DNA from: Phlegmacium glaucopus
Lineage: Eukaryota; Basidiomycota; Agaricomycetes; Agaricales; Cortinariaceae
Reading direction: 5' to 3'
Assembly: GCA_015039465.1 (NCBI GenBank)
Contig: MU130382.1
Location: 849,824-913,823, forward strand
DNA: 64,000 nt
The translations under genes and the position numbers were made by a program. This document shows, one piece after another, positions 33,501-43,161 of the stretch (its first letter is position 1; each line of letters opens with the position of its first letter). The notes under the pieces were generated by a model, which was given only the letters and a program-made list of their open reading frames with translations, had not been told where the DNA came from and ran no database searches.

Positions 33501-35238
33501 CGAGGTCGAAACCGCCCCAACTTTGGTAATGCAGGCGAGGTGGAAAACCTCATTTCCGAAGCTAAAGCTCGATGCGTTAAAAGGAGACAACAAATACCAG
33601 CCACAGAACGAACGCCCTACATTATCTTTGAACCACAAGATTTTGATCCCAACCACAAACGTAGTGAAAATGCGGCTACTAACCTGGTGAAATTGTTCGA
33701 GGACGTCGTGGGATGTGATGATATTGTTGAACGGCTGCGTGGCTACCAACAAATCGCGGCAATCTGCAAGGCAAGGGATCTGGATCCTCGGGAGCGAATC
33801 CCGACGAATTTTGTGTTTACTGGACCCCCAGGTCAGAAAGGCAGATCATAGATTGGACATTGTACTCACTGCTTCTAAAGGTACTGGCAAGACGACTGTG
33901 GCACGAAAGATAGGACAAGTGTTTTACGACATGGGTATCCTCGGGTCTGCAGAAGTCGTTGAATGTTCAGCCTCGGATCTTGTTGGTCAATATGTCGGGC
34001 ATACTGGACCAAAGACGAAGAAGCTCTTCGAAAAGGCATTGGGAAAGGTCTTGTTTGTTGACGAGGCTTACCGCCTGAGTCAGGGTCACTTTGCACAGGA
34101 AGCTATCGACGAGCTGGTTGGGCTCATCACTCATCCCACCTTCAAGTCTAAACTCATCATCATTCTTGCGGGATACGAGGAAGACATGAATAACCTCATG
34201 TCTGTGAACACAGGGATTTCGAGCCGGTTCCCCGATCAGGTTGTGTTCACCAATATGAGGGCTGGAGATTGCTTGCAGGTCGTGCTTAAGGAGCTGACGA
34301 AGAAAAAGGTACGATTCCCCGAATTGGAGGATGAATCTTCGGCGGTTTATGGAGAAATGGAAGCCTTAGTGGGGGACCTTGCGAGTTTGCCGAACTGGGG
34401 GAATGCACGCGACATGATGACCTTGTCCACGAAGATGATTAACAAAGCCCTTCTTCTCGACAGCAATACCAGTGCGGAGGTTCAGCTTACCGGGGCTGCA
34501 GCGTTGGAGATCCTGAATGAGATGGTGGCCGATCGGGAGAGAAGATCCAAGATTCCCTTGAAACGACGTGCTAAACCCACACTCCCGGAACAGACCTTTA
34601 CTAGGGAACCTCCGCCTCCGCCCAAAATCAGTTCAGTTGAGGCAACGACTGTATCGGTGGCAAAGCCAGAGGCATCTTCTCGTCCATCTACTCCGACCTC
34701 TCAAGCTTCTCGAGGTGCAGCCACAAGGGGTCGCGGTCGTGGAGGTGCGGTCAATCGCCAGGCGGTGCAGCAGGCGCAACGCGATCCCGGTGTCAGCGAC
34801 GCAATCTGGAACGAGTTGCAAGCGGCAATTCGGGAGAAGGAAGAGACGGAGCGCAATGCCAGAAAAGTCATTGATTCATTGGAGAAAAGCATTGCAGCTC
34901 ATCGTAAGAACGAGGAGATTCAGAAAGCGGAATTGAAGAAATTGCAGCAGAAGGAGGCGGAAGCAAAAGAAGCTGATGAAAGGGCAGCAATCCTCAAGGA
35001 AAGGGAAAAGGCACGGCTGAAGGAACAAGCTGCTCGTCGTGCTCGTGAGAAAGCTGCAGCTGAATTGAAAGCAAGAAGGGAGGAAGAAAGAAAACAACAG
35101 GAACAGGAGAAGAAAGCGCAGCAGAAACTTCGTGAACTTGGCGTTTGTCCTGTCGGGTACCAATGGATTAAGATGGGCGACGGGTACCGATGCTCGGCTG
35201 GCGGGCATTTCGTCCATGCCTCCCAATTGGGCTTATAA
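27592..35238 (+). CDS. Giant fusion: ZNFX1/UPF1-like helicase, NF-X1-like Cys/His segment, three CbbX-type AAA+ modules
   Basis: Predicted multi-ATPase protein of unknown role. Ten exons (27592-29062, 29123-29993, 30047-30615, 30675-31005, 31062-31936, 31989-32891, 32948-33057, 33117-33281, 33339-33831, 33881-35238) give 2,381 residues. Residues 1 to about 480 form a helical N-terminal region. An SF1 helicase core follows: Walker A GPPGTGKS near 488, TNHALDDIL, motif III GDHKQLRP near 778, NYQGEESDIVIVSLTRSN near 971 and NVLLSRARNA near 1000. A Cys/His segment (CGTLLSCGVHKCPSKCH) sits near 1080. Three CbbX/CfxQ AAA+ modules have Walker A at about 1370 (GNPGTGKTT), 1646 (GSPGTGKTT) and 1928 (GPPGTGKTT); their Walker B motifs are FVDETYQL, IIDEAYML and FVDEAYRL. 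A Pro/Arg-Gly linker, a coiled coil (about 2236-2349) and a C-terminal Cys/His patch (CPVGYQW, YRCSAGGHF) close the protein. The helicase half resembles ZNFX1-type RNA helicases. Confidence 0.9.
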
Positions 35239-35603
35239 TTACAGATTTTGTGTTTTGCACAATAAAATTCACAGCATTGTTTGACCATTGATGTAGACCG
35301 GTTTAGCCGAATAGGGGTCCGCAAAGGGTTGCAGATGGATCCTGGCCTCCAGGATTTTCATATATACCGAATCATGTTAGAGAAGCTAGTCGAGACTCGG
35401 TAGATATTTGTTGGATATTTACAATGACACAAGAAGCATTGCGTAGATCCTGAAGCGCTGAAGGCTCATATTCGTCGTCAAACGGACTGTGACTATCAGT
35501 CACATCTGCTGTTGTGCAAAACAAAGTTTCCTTAAAAAGGAACAAAGACATTGAAACTCAGTTGTAAGTACTTAAAGTGTGACATTTAGGCAATTTGTAG
35601 ATC
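35239..35603. other. Intergenic region
   Basis: This 365-bp spacer lies between the helicase/AAA gene and the next plus-strand reading frame. It must hold the terminator of the first (an AATAAA word at 35261-35266 is a plausible poly(A) signal) and the promoter of the second. Confidence 0.4.
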
Positions 35604-36371
35604 ATGGAACACCTTAGCCTCGAACAACTTTTCTCCTTGAAATCTCGGGACAGTCGAGGATTCAGGCATAGTCTACTCACCATTCCTGGTTCTCCCTTTC
35701 TCCAAGTCCTACAGCTTATCCTTTTCGTCATCTTGGTTAAACTACCTTTCACCTACCACCGTCCTGCCAATGAAGTACCATATACTGCTGTCCATATCCT
35801 CCCTCCTCGCTATCACCTATCACACCACATAGCGCCCTCTAATGATCCATCCGCCTCCGAAGATTTTCTCCTTAGAGATCCTGATCATCCTGAAAATCCA
35901 GTTGAAAGGATTCCCATCTCAAACTCCTGTGGCTTTACCAATTTAAAAACGCTCAAAGGACCCACAATCCGCATCTACGAGGTTTTGGATGTTGAAATGC
36001 AACTCTTTTCCAATAACCTCGCGAGACTCGGTCTCATTGGCCAGATCATGGTACGGCCCATGGATTGCCAACGAATTACCCCTCTTATCGACGAAAATCA
36101 AAGCCCAGACGATCCATTCGTTCCCCATCTCATATGGGTCATGGTTTGCAAGGAGCAGGAGACGATGTTGAGACGAATCAGGATTAATAATCGAGATATC
36201 AAGAAAACCAACGACTTGAAACGACTCAGGTCTAAGCGAGTCGTCTACGCATATTACTTTGTTTTTGCCATGTTTGTGGGATTCCTCCGACTCGCAAGCA
36301 GTTTCTTCCACATTTCCTGGTTTGAGTTCAGCAGAATGCAAACCATTGGTACTACTTCGACTCTACCATAA
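35604..36371 (+). CDS. Hypothetical protein with two membrane segments
   Basis: Not recognised. An uninterrupted frame of 255 codons starts at an ATG (35604) 42 bp after a poly-purine stretch. A hydrophobic segment near residues 33-48 (FLQVLQLILFVILVKLPF) and another near 215-235 (VVYAYYFVFAMFVGFLRL) could be membrane helices bounding a polar central region with several His and Asp. Being intronless in a window of intron-rich genes is slightly unusual. It could be a species- or clade-restricted gene; length and the two well-formed hydrophobic spans are the main evidence. Confidence 0.5.
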   Translation: MEHLSLEQLFSLKSRDSRGFRHSLLTIPGSPFLQVLQLILFVILVKLPFTYHRPANEVPYTAVHILPPRYHLSHHIAPSNDPSASEDFLLRDPDHPENPVERIPISNSCGFTNLKTLKGPTIRIYEVLDVEMQLFSNNLARLGLIGQIMVRPMDCQRITPLIDENQSPDDPFVPHLIWVMVCKEQETMLRRIRINNRDIKKTNDLKRLRSKRVVYAYYFVFAMFVGFLRLASSFFHISWFEFSRMQTIGTTSTLP

Positions 36372-36673
36372 TCTTATATCTTAATATATCCACGCTTGTA
36401 TCAAATAGTCAGTTTATGTAACCTGTGTGCGATCTACTTAGATCATGTTTATTGTTCAAATACAGGTTGTTACCAAGCTACAGCCTTACAATGATAATGT
36501 TGCTTGTGTTCATTTCCGTTCCCGTAACCCTTACCAACGATGACTCTTCTTGCATATATAGGCCAGTTAGAAGCATCTATGCGATTCTGTCGCCGACTAT
36601 CTCGAATCCAATACCAAGGAAATGTGAGTACATGCAGGCCCTCGGGTTCCCAAACTCACTTTCTTCATCCAGA

Positions 36674-37462
36674 ATGACGCGAAAAGTACCCTTGTGTCGC
36701 AATTGCGCTATGCCAATGAAAGGACACTCAAAGTCGGGCTGTCTCCTGCCCAAATCACAAACCGCCAGTCCTGAGCCAAAAGATGATGGTACATCCATCA
36801 TCTCCTCAACTCCCTCATTCGTTATTCCAGAGACTGGCCTATTCAGACGACAAAACCCCAACTATGTTTGGCAGCCTTCACCGGAACTGGAGACTCTTGT
36901 CATGTCTTCTGCTTCTTTAACGCCAACAGAGCCTGTGCACTCTGCGAATACAGTGAAACACAATATCCCTCCCCTTCAACAATCCACTCCCGGTTGGAAT
37001 CGGCGTTCTTCGCCACAACAACAATCATCCCTTGTACCACCCGAGTTCACATCGGCCCCACTTTCTCCAGCCTCGGTATTTGGTGTCCAACCAGAAGGTT
37101 CTGTCAAATTGGTTGCTTGTATTTATGAACTCCCCAGCACCTCAGTCAAGTCAATGCGTGCTCGAGCGCTTTCCAATGGTATCTATAGCGTCCCAGTAGA
37201 ACCTCTGAGTGGACCCAGTTCCTCAGAAGAAAGCATGCAGAACATCAATTTGTCACCACCATCGACTTGGATTGTTACTGGACCCAAGTTTAGTGATGTC
37301 GATGCACTCGTTGCCGTTCTCCGGCCACGAGGACTTGTCTGGCGGATCTCGCAGATACGACTGACAGCAATCACGCAAATGGTTAGAGACCTAGATGCGC
37401 TGCACTATGGAGCCATAGCACTCTTCCTTCTCTACGCTTTCAAACTTATATTCAACTGGTAA
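36674..37462 (+). CDS. Tail-anchored protein with N-terminal Cys-rich motif
   Basis: Family not named. The frame is open from 36425, but I prefer the internal ATG at 36674 because the product then begins MTRKVPLCRNCAMPMKGH, a short Cys motif (C-x2-C ... M-x-GH) that I believe recurs at the start of several basidiomycete proteins. The predicted length is 262 residues. A Ser/Pro-rich, probably disordered middle is followed by a more ordered region near residues 145-240 (SVKLVACIYELPSTSVK and later ALVAVLRPRGLVWRISQ). A hydrophobic C-terminus (YGAIALFLLYAFKLIFNW) looks like a tail anchor. The upstream part of the frame contains a signal-peptide-like run (IMLLVFISVPVTL) that would be an alternative start. 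Confidence 0.55.
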   Translation: MTRKVPLCRNCAMPMKGHSKSGCLLPKSQTASPEPKDDGTSIISSTPSFVIPETGLFRRQNPNYVWQPSPELETLVMSSASLTPTEPVHSANTVKHNIPPLQQSTPGWNRRSSPQQQSSLVPPEFTSAPLSPASVFGVQPEGSVKLVACIYELPSTSVKSMRARALSNGIYSVPVEPLSGPSSSEESMQNINLSPPSTWIVTGPKFSDVDALVAVLRPRGLVWRISQIRLTAITQMVRDLDALHYGAIALFLLYAFKLIFNW

Positions 37463-38177
37463 ACCGATTCGTCGGATATCCGTCCGTCTTGGAATCAAAT
37501 GGGGACCGTGGTGCCCAGTCATAGTCGCACAAATATAGTCCTCTTCTTCTGCGAAGAAGTTTCCTCAACATTCGTTGGCATTTTCCCCAGTTATCCTCCA
37601 AGTTTTCAATGCTTGACACCGCCAATAATAGAACACGTAACGATTAACCCATGACCACACATCTTTCTCCAACGCTCGCCTTCGCACGACCTGGGGCCCT
37701 TACCTCTTAGGTTGCAGATGTTATGTCGGAAAAACGGCCAAACGGTGATTGGTCTGATAATATCAAACCCACACATGCACTTCCAAGATGTATACGGACT
37801 TCCAAATCCTTCCTTCCCTGTTCCTTCATGACAATTATGTTTTAGTACTTCCTTATCTACCATCTATGTCCATAAGTTGTCCCCTCTTCATCAATGCAAA
37901 CAATTCTATCAATACTGTTAATTGTGCTTCAAATTCTATCTGAGTACTATCTATGCTTCGTTGCAAGTCGGACACTTGAACAGACCACAGAAAAACTATC
38001 ATACATATGCTTCATAATTTATCATATATACTCCGTTATATAACAAGGTTTTATCTACAGATCAATGAAGAGTCCTGGAAGTAGTCCCTCCCAGTACTAC
38101 TGATGTTTGTGACGATGATAATGGTAGTACAAGAGAAAGAAGAAAAAAAAGTACAACCAACCACGATAATCCAATGC
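37463..38177. other. Convergent 3' intergenic region
   Basis: These 715 bp, AT-rich towards the right, lie between two convergent genes. Several AATAAT/TATATA-like words fit 3' processing. No coding signal beyond chance short frames was seen. Confidence 0.4.
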
Positions 38178-40238
38178 TCAAATGGCCCAATCGTCCAAAT
38201 TATTTGAAAACCCAGTGCCCATCCTCCCACCACCCCAATTCCTAGCCTCCATCCTCTCCTCTTGACGCGCAAGGCTTAGACTCAAACCATGCACATTCAA
38301 GCCCCCAGTCGTCAACCATCCATTCCACCACCCATTGCCATCTGATGAACTTTGTTCTTTTCCTCTTCCTTTACTACTACCGTTTTTCCGCTTTCTTCGA
38401 TGTTTATCTTTGAATTTGGAGGAAGAACTACCACCTGGCCTGGTGCTGGAATATGACTCTGGAAGTTCGGCAAAGCTTATCCGTTTACTGGGCGTCGACA
38501 TACCTGAGCTTGGGGTACTGGATCCGAGGGCTTTGACAACCATATCTGGGAACAGTGCTAAAGGCATGTGTAAAACGGAGTTGGAGTTGGTGGCAGTTGG
38601 GGTTGGAGGAACGGAAGATGAAGGTGTGGAGGGGACTGGAGAACGTTTCATGGCGGATTGGCGCGGTGGAGAGGGTGGTCGAGTGGAAGAGGAGTGTGTA
38701 TTTTTGGTGAAAAGACGCGAGATAGACGCGGTGGCAGTGGAGGTACCAGTTTCTGCAGCAGGCACGGGGGTACGAGGTAAAAAGGGAGGAGCATGTAAAC
38801 GAGCTCGAGACGTGGAAGAGGATCGAGAACTCGAAGCCCCATTGGCATGGCCATTAGATTGGAGGGTAGCTTGGTCATCAAGAATTTTGCGCAGGGATTG
38901 GACTGTACGTTTAGCAACGCAGTCGTCTGAAGACGAGGATGACTCTTCGACTGGGGGTGTCATGGGCCGATGAAGAGTCATGGGTGATACACCACGTTTC
39001 GGTGTGTCAGTGAGCAAGCAGCCTGGTACTGCAGATAAGCACGCAGAACAAGATCCACAGTGATCTTGGTGGTGTAATTTATCTGAAGATCGGTGAGATG
39101 CAGGCGAAGATGAAAGTCGTCGTGGCGTACGACTGTGACCGCGTTCTGCACTTGCGGTGCTGTTACCGGAATTTCTTCGTCTAGAAATAAAAGAGGATGT
39201 AAATGAAGTGGAAGGAGTGGAAGAGCCAGACGACGGGGCTCGGTAAACAAATGAAGAAAGCATGGTGTAGGCAGGAGTGGAAGGCTCTAACGGTTTGTCT
39301 GTTAGCTTGGGTGGTAGGGAAGGAGTGGAAAGAAGGCTCGTCGTAGACGACGATGCACATTCTGAAAGAGTCTTCCAATCGCTAGCGTGGTGGACGGAGG
39401 GTGAGGACCGTAAACCAAGAGTCGAAGGAAGTAAGATAGATTCCGAATCTTGCGTAGAGGCAACGTATTGGGTGAGTGCTCGTGGAGGAGGGGCGATTAG
39501 GTGCGAACGAGATTGTGAAGAATAGTGAAGACGAGGTGATATGGTAGTATGATCAGTAGAAGCTTGGTGAAGGTCCAAAGAAGGCCTTCTTAGATTCTTT
39601 CGCATGGTTGGTAAACTCGAACTGGGAAGGCTACAGCTTATAGAACCTTCCGCTTGTGCAGGACGCACACTATTTCGTCTGGAATTACTAGCGTCTTCCC
39701 TGAATAAGCCTTCCACATTCTTGCTGATCTCCTCGAGGTCATCAACCCAAGATGCCTGAACATCCCAGTTATTCCTTATCCGTGAAGACAAATTACGAGC
39801 GCGAGTCTCCAAAGTTAAATCTCCAGGTGAATCTAGTGCCAATACAGCAGAGAGACTGGTTTGTGTGGAAATGGAGGATTGGAGTAGGGTATTAGACATT
39901 TCTAGAGCGTGGACGCTCCTTTCCAGTAGGGAATCGAGATGAGGATCAGTGGAATCTAATGAATATTGATGTTGGGAGGAGTGTCTTCGTTTGTGAGATG
40001 GTAGGAGGCGTTTTGTTCGTTTTGGGGAAAGTGGTTGTGGCACCTCAACGAAGTTGACGTCTTGATCGGTATCTTCGTCGGCCTCTTCAGCGCTGTCTGG
40101 GTAATCTGGAGGTTCGTCCAAATGAAGAATGGGATCTCTACCCGTGGGTAGGTACTCGGGAAGAGTTGAAGAAGTGTCTATAGAAAGACGGAGAGCGGAG
40201 AGTCGTTTACGATGAGTCCGTTTCGGATTGGAAGACAT
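38178..40238 (-). CDS. Large Ser-rich intrinsically disordered protein
   Basis: Not assigned to a named family. A single exon of 686 codons with its ATG at 40238. Most of the chain is low-complexity and rich in Ser, Thr and Pro (for example SSSSTSRARLHAPPFLP), typical of fungal regulatory or scaffold proteins. One segment is more ordered: DPHLDSLLERSVHALEMSNT followed by LLQSSISTQTSLSAVL and RIRNNWDVQASWVDDLEEI, about residues 95-180, probably helical and the likely conserved core. An acidic stretch sits near residues 45-60. The C-terminus has a basic patch (KFKDKHRRKRKNGSSKGRGK), which could be a nuclear signal. The complementary strand is also open, as expected from the codon composition. 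Confidence 0.75.
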   Translation of the reverse strand: MSSNPKRTHRKRLSALRLSIDTSSTLPEYLPTGRDPILHLDEPPDYPDSAEEADEDTDQDVNFVEVPQPLSPKRTKRLLPSHKRRHSSQHQYSLDSTDPHLDSLLERSVHALEMSNTLLQSSISTQTSLSAVLALDSPGDLTLETRARNLSSRIRNNWDVQASWVDDLEEISKNVEGLFREDASNSRRNSVRPAQAEGSISCSLPSSSLPTMRKNLRRPSLDLHQASTDHTTISPRLHYSSQSRSHLIAPPPRALTQYVASTQDSESILLPSTLGLRSSPSVHHASDWKTLSECASSSTTSLLSTPSLPPKLTDKPLEPSTPAYTMLSSFVYRAPSSGSSTPSTSFTSSFISRRRNSGNSTASAERGHSRTPRRLSSSPASHRSSDKLHHQDHCGSCSACLSAVPGCLLTDTPKRGVSPMTLHRPMTPPVEESSSSSDDCVAKRTVQSLRKILDDQATLQSNGHANGASSSRSSSTSRARLHAPPFLPRTPVPAAETGTSTATASISRLFTKNTHSSSTRPPSPPRQSAMKRSPVPSTPSSSVPPTPTATNSNSVLHMPLALFPDMVVKALGSSTPSSGMSTPSKRISFAELPESYSSTRPGGSSSSKFKDKHRRKRKNGSSKGRGKEQSSSDGNGWWNGWLTTGGLNVHGLSLSLARQEERMEARNWGGGRMGTGFSNNLDDWAI

Positions 40239-40551
40239 TAATGTAGTATATAAGTAAGAAATGAAGAGTCCGGATTGGACGCTCTCGCGCTGCCGCTGAA
40301 TGATTATGAGTCAGGCGTAGCTTTTAACAGAAAAAATAGCTTGACGACCGCGTGGTACAACATTTACTAACGTTGTAATAGGTCACAGAACCATGTCTTA
40401 AACATTGTGACTACAGGCGACGCATGCCGAAAACCAAAAGCTATACGAGTGTAAACTAGGTATAGCACACAAGAAGAAAAACCTGGAACCTTTGATCTAT
40501 GAAAACCTTCTGACTGTCGCGGTTGCAGTTGATAAATCCTTTCGTAAAAAG
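40239..40551. promoter_or_regulatory. Promoter of the disordered-protein gene
   Basis: This 313-bp spacer lies between two minus-strand genes. It contains the upstream region of the gene starting at 40238 and the 3' end of the GDPD gene. No specific element was identified. Confidence 0.35.
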
Positions 40552-42058
40552 TCATGCTCTCGTTTCTACCACGGGGACAACGCCCACTGGGTCGTCAAAC
40601 GGCCCCGCTATGCGCTCCAAAGCAATCTGTGTGAGTCGCCCATACCACACTTGGACGGGAGTATAATATTTCCACGTTGTCCATAGGAAGATACGTCCAT
40701 GCTGTGACACTATCTTATCATAATCCACTGCAATTATCGTTATCAGTATGGAGTAACAGATGTTATTTATAAACATCTGACTTTGTAGGGCCGAACGAAG
40801 ATCCAACCAGGTTTTGGTCACGTCAGTTATGATGGCATTCACTCCCCACCGCACTGCCTACAACCACCACACTCATCAGAATCAGCACCATTAACTGCTC
40901 AACGAAACGAACCTCCATCATATGATTAGGCTCATTCACCGTCCACACCATTAAGCTCTTCCCAGATCTCTTGCACTCATCCCTGAACCTACGTAGAGCA
41001 CAAGACATCAGGAACGACAAAGGATGTAACTGACTCGAGGTCCGAAACGTACTTTTGACCATCAACAGTGGTCAACGCATCAAATGCAATGGAAAAGGCA
41101 TCACAATCATTCCAGAAATATTTTCTTGCGATGTAGGGGCTATTACCAAGGTAGGACCTTCGGCAATAAGGCAGCCGCGTCTTTGCGAATGCGATAAAAC
41201 GGGGATGCCATAAACCCAGCACGATCCGGGGAGCCAGGGTGGACTGCCAATCAGGTTGCGCCGTGATGGTCTCGTGCATCAACGCGAAGAGTCTGTCGGG
41301 GTCGTTCTGGACCTTGACGTCCACGTTAAAGTTGACATGTTGATTCTCAGGCTACAGAAATTTAGATTGGAAAGCTCAAACGATGACGAAGGAAAGAGAA
41401 ATGCGGGCAGTATGTAACATACTTTCATGAGGATCTCAATTGTTTCTGCAAAAGTTGGAATGCCTTGTTTAGGCTCCTTGACGGTCCGAACATGTTGCAT
41501 TCCATCGTCTCCATACCACGTCCGTTCTTTGATCTTACCTGGAACCGGCCGGAACTTTAGCATAAAGCGTCTCAGGTGTCAGTTGCGCTGGACTTACCTT
41601 TGGAATCGGTCGTGCGCTCCAGTGCTGAGGAAAGAGGGGGTGCATACGAGTTTCAGTAACAAAGCCGGACATAGTCGGAGCGACGGGAACTGTACCAGGA
41701 TCATGGAACATGATGACAACGTTGTCTGCCGACACATGGACGTCTGGGTAGATTGCTATGTCATGCAGCGTGGATTAACGCCGAGTGTAAATACCGCTCT
41801 CGATGCCCTCTGCACCATCCCGCATGGCGGCTTCGAAACTGGCAAGGGTATTTTCTGGAAACTTCGACGAAGCCTATGGTTGCAAAGTACAACGATATAG
41901 ACATGGGTCGATAGTGCTGAGAGAGGATATCATGACACGTACACCCCGGTGACCCCAACAATCTGTGGAAAAAAAAGGAAGACGGCGCCCGTGAATATCA
42001 TCAATCCGGGACGAAACTGAATGATTGTACCTGGCAATGTTCTAGGCGGTGTATTCAT
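40552..42058 (-). CDS. Glycerophosphodiester phosphodiesterase (PGC1-like)
   Basis: GDPD-family TIM-barrel enzyme; the closest functional model is yeast Pgc1, a phospholipase C that degrades phosphatidylglycerol. Ten exons (42058-42031, 41962-41943, 41873-41795, 41743-41696, 41624-41598, 41538-41423, 41351-41053, 40988-40913, 40857-40782, 40727-40552) sum to 314 residues in frame. Catalytic signatures: WGHRGASSKFPENTLASFE (HRG and ENT), ESDVHVSADN with the metal-binding acid and HDPALERTTDSKG. PTFAETIEIL, a later VNFNVDVKV strand and SLMVWTVNEPNHM fit the last barrel strands. Exon 2 is only 20 nt. The C-terminal part (TPVQVWYGRLTQIALER) is helical and may associate with membranes, as in Pgc1; no strong signal peptide is seen. 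Confidence 0.9.
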
Positions 42059-43161
42059 CATTGTCGTATGGCTGGGGGAAGGGATAGGGACAAGCTATGG
42101 GTAGAGAAAAACATCTGTCCGGACCTCCATCTTATACCCAGCCAAGCCTCAGCTTACACAACCGGGCTAAGGGAAGGATCATTGATCAGGCAGGGTCAAC
42201 AAATTTGGAACCAGATTAAATTTCCGGAACCACTGGCTTAACCTAACCCCCTTGTTTCTCAGCACTAGGGTCTAAAGAAGAGAGGTCGATGTCACGGACC
42301 TCTTCCCATGCGGTTTCAGAAGAAAGTCTGTGAGAGAGAATCAGTCTCGATGTGTAGAAAAACCACGCAACGTGCGCAAGTTCATTGGCTATTTTTTTTC
42401 TTCTTCCAAGGTACTGACAGGTTGTTATCAATTGCGCATAATTATAAGATTTAAAGATAGGAGCGCAACGTCACCAACCGGCACCCTTATGTAAGCGCAG
42501 AGCCAAGCGCTCAAATGCATAATGCATTTCCGACACTTGTAGAAATAACATGGACTATGGAAACAATGGACTTCAAAACAAAATATATCTCCAATTCTTT
42601 GTTCAACCCAAATCAAAAAAACTTGGAAACGTATGCAGAACTGGGTTAAGTACATAGAGAAAAAAGTCCCACATAACGGTTATGTGATCATAGATTGAGC
42701 CGGTCTAAAATATCTAGTCTACTGGTTCCTGATACGATACCGTGATCCAAGAAATTGTTGGGAATTAGCAGGAATTAGCTGGAATTATTAGCCAGTTTGT
42801 TCGGACTTCTGTTCCGACCTTCCCCAGCCTTCCCCAAGTGCCATCTAGTGCCATTTGCAGACTTCCGGTACCTAGCTCTAAAAATGAATTTTCAAACTCA
42901 TAGAATGAGGAAACCTTCAGAATGTTGACTCACAATCACCTTCTACCTACCAGATAGCAATTTCTGGACCTGTACAAACTTTCTGTATGTTTTTTCAGGA
43001 TCAACACGGGACCAGGGCCTGCGATGGTCGAATTTATAGGAACGCCGAACGTGCACCGGCAGATCAATCAAGAACTCGATACATAGCTTATGTACTATTA
43101 AAGTTATGCAAATGTAATTTATATGCTCCTGAAATATGGATTATGTCGCCAAAAAAACCTT
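42059..43161. other. 1.1-kb intergenic region
   Basis: No supported gene. It contains the GDPD promoter (right of 42058) and the 3' end of the LPA acyltransferase gene. At 42770-42800 there is a short imperfect triplication of a GGAATTA-containing word, and near 42835-42855 a repeated AGTGCCAT. No RNA gene was recognised. Confidence 0.4.

Noticed and set aside
36425..36673. Signal-peptide-like start upstream of the tail-anchored protein
   Set aside because: The hydrophobic run is followed by low-quality sequence, while the downstream ATG immediately precedes the conserved-looking Cys motif; kept only as an alternative.
35604..37462. Fusing the two hypothetical membrane proteins into one gene
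   Set aside because: The first has a clear in-frame stop, and no splice pair joins the frames convincingly; the second has its own good start motif.
38335..38973. 212-codon plus-strand frame opposite the disordered-protein gene
   Set aside because: It is an antisense shadow of a Ser/Pro-rich gene, with no start context, splice support or family motif.
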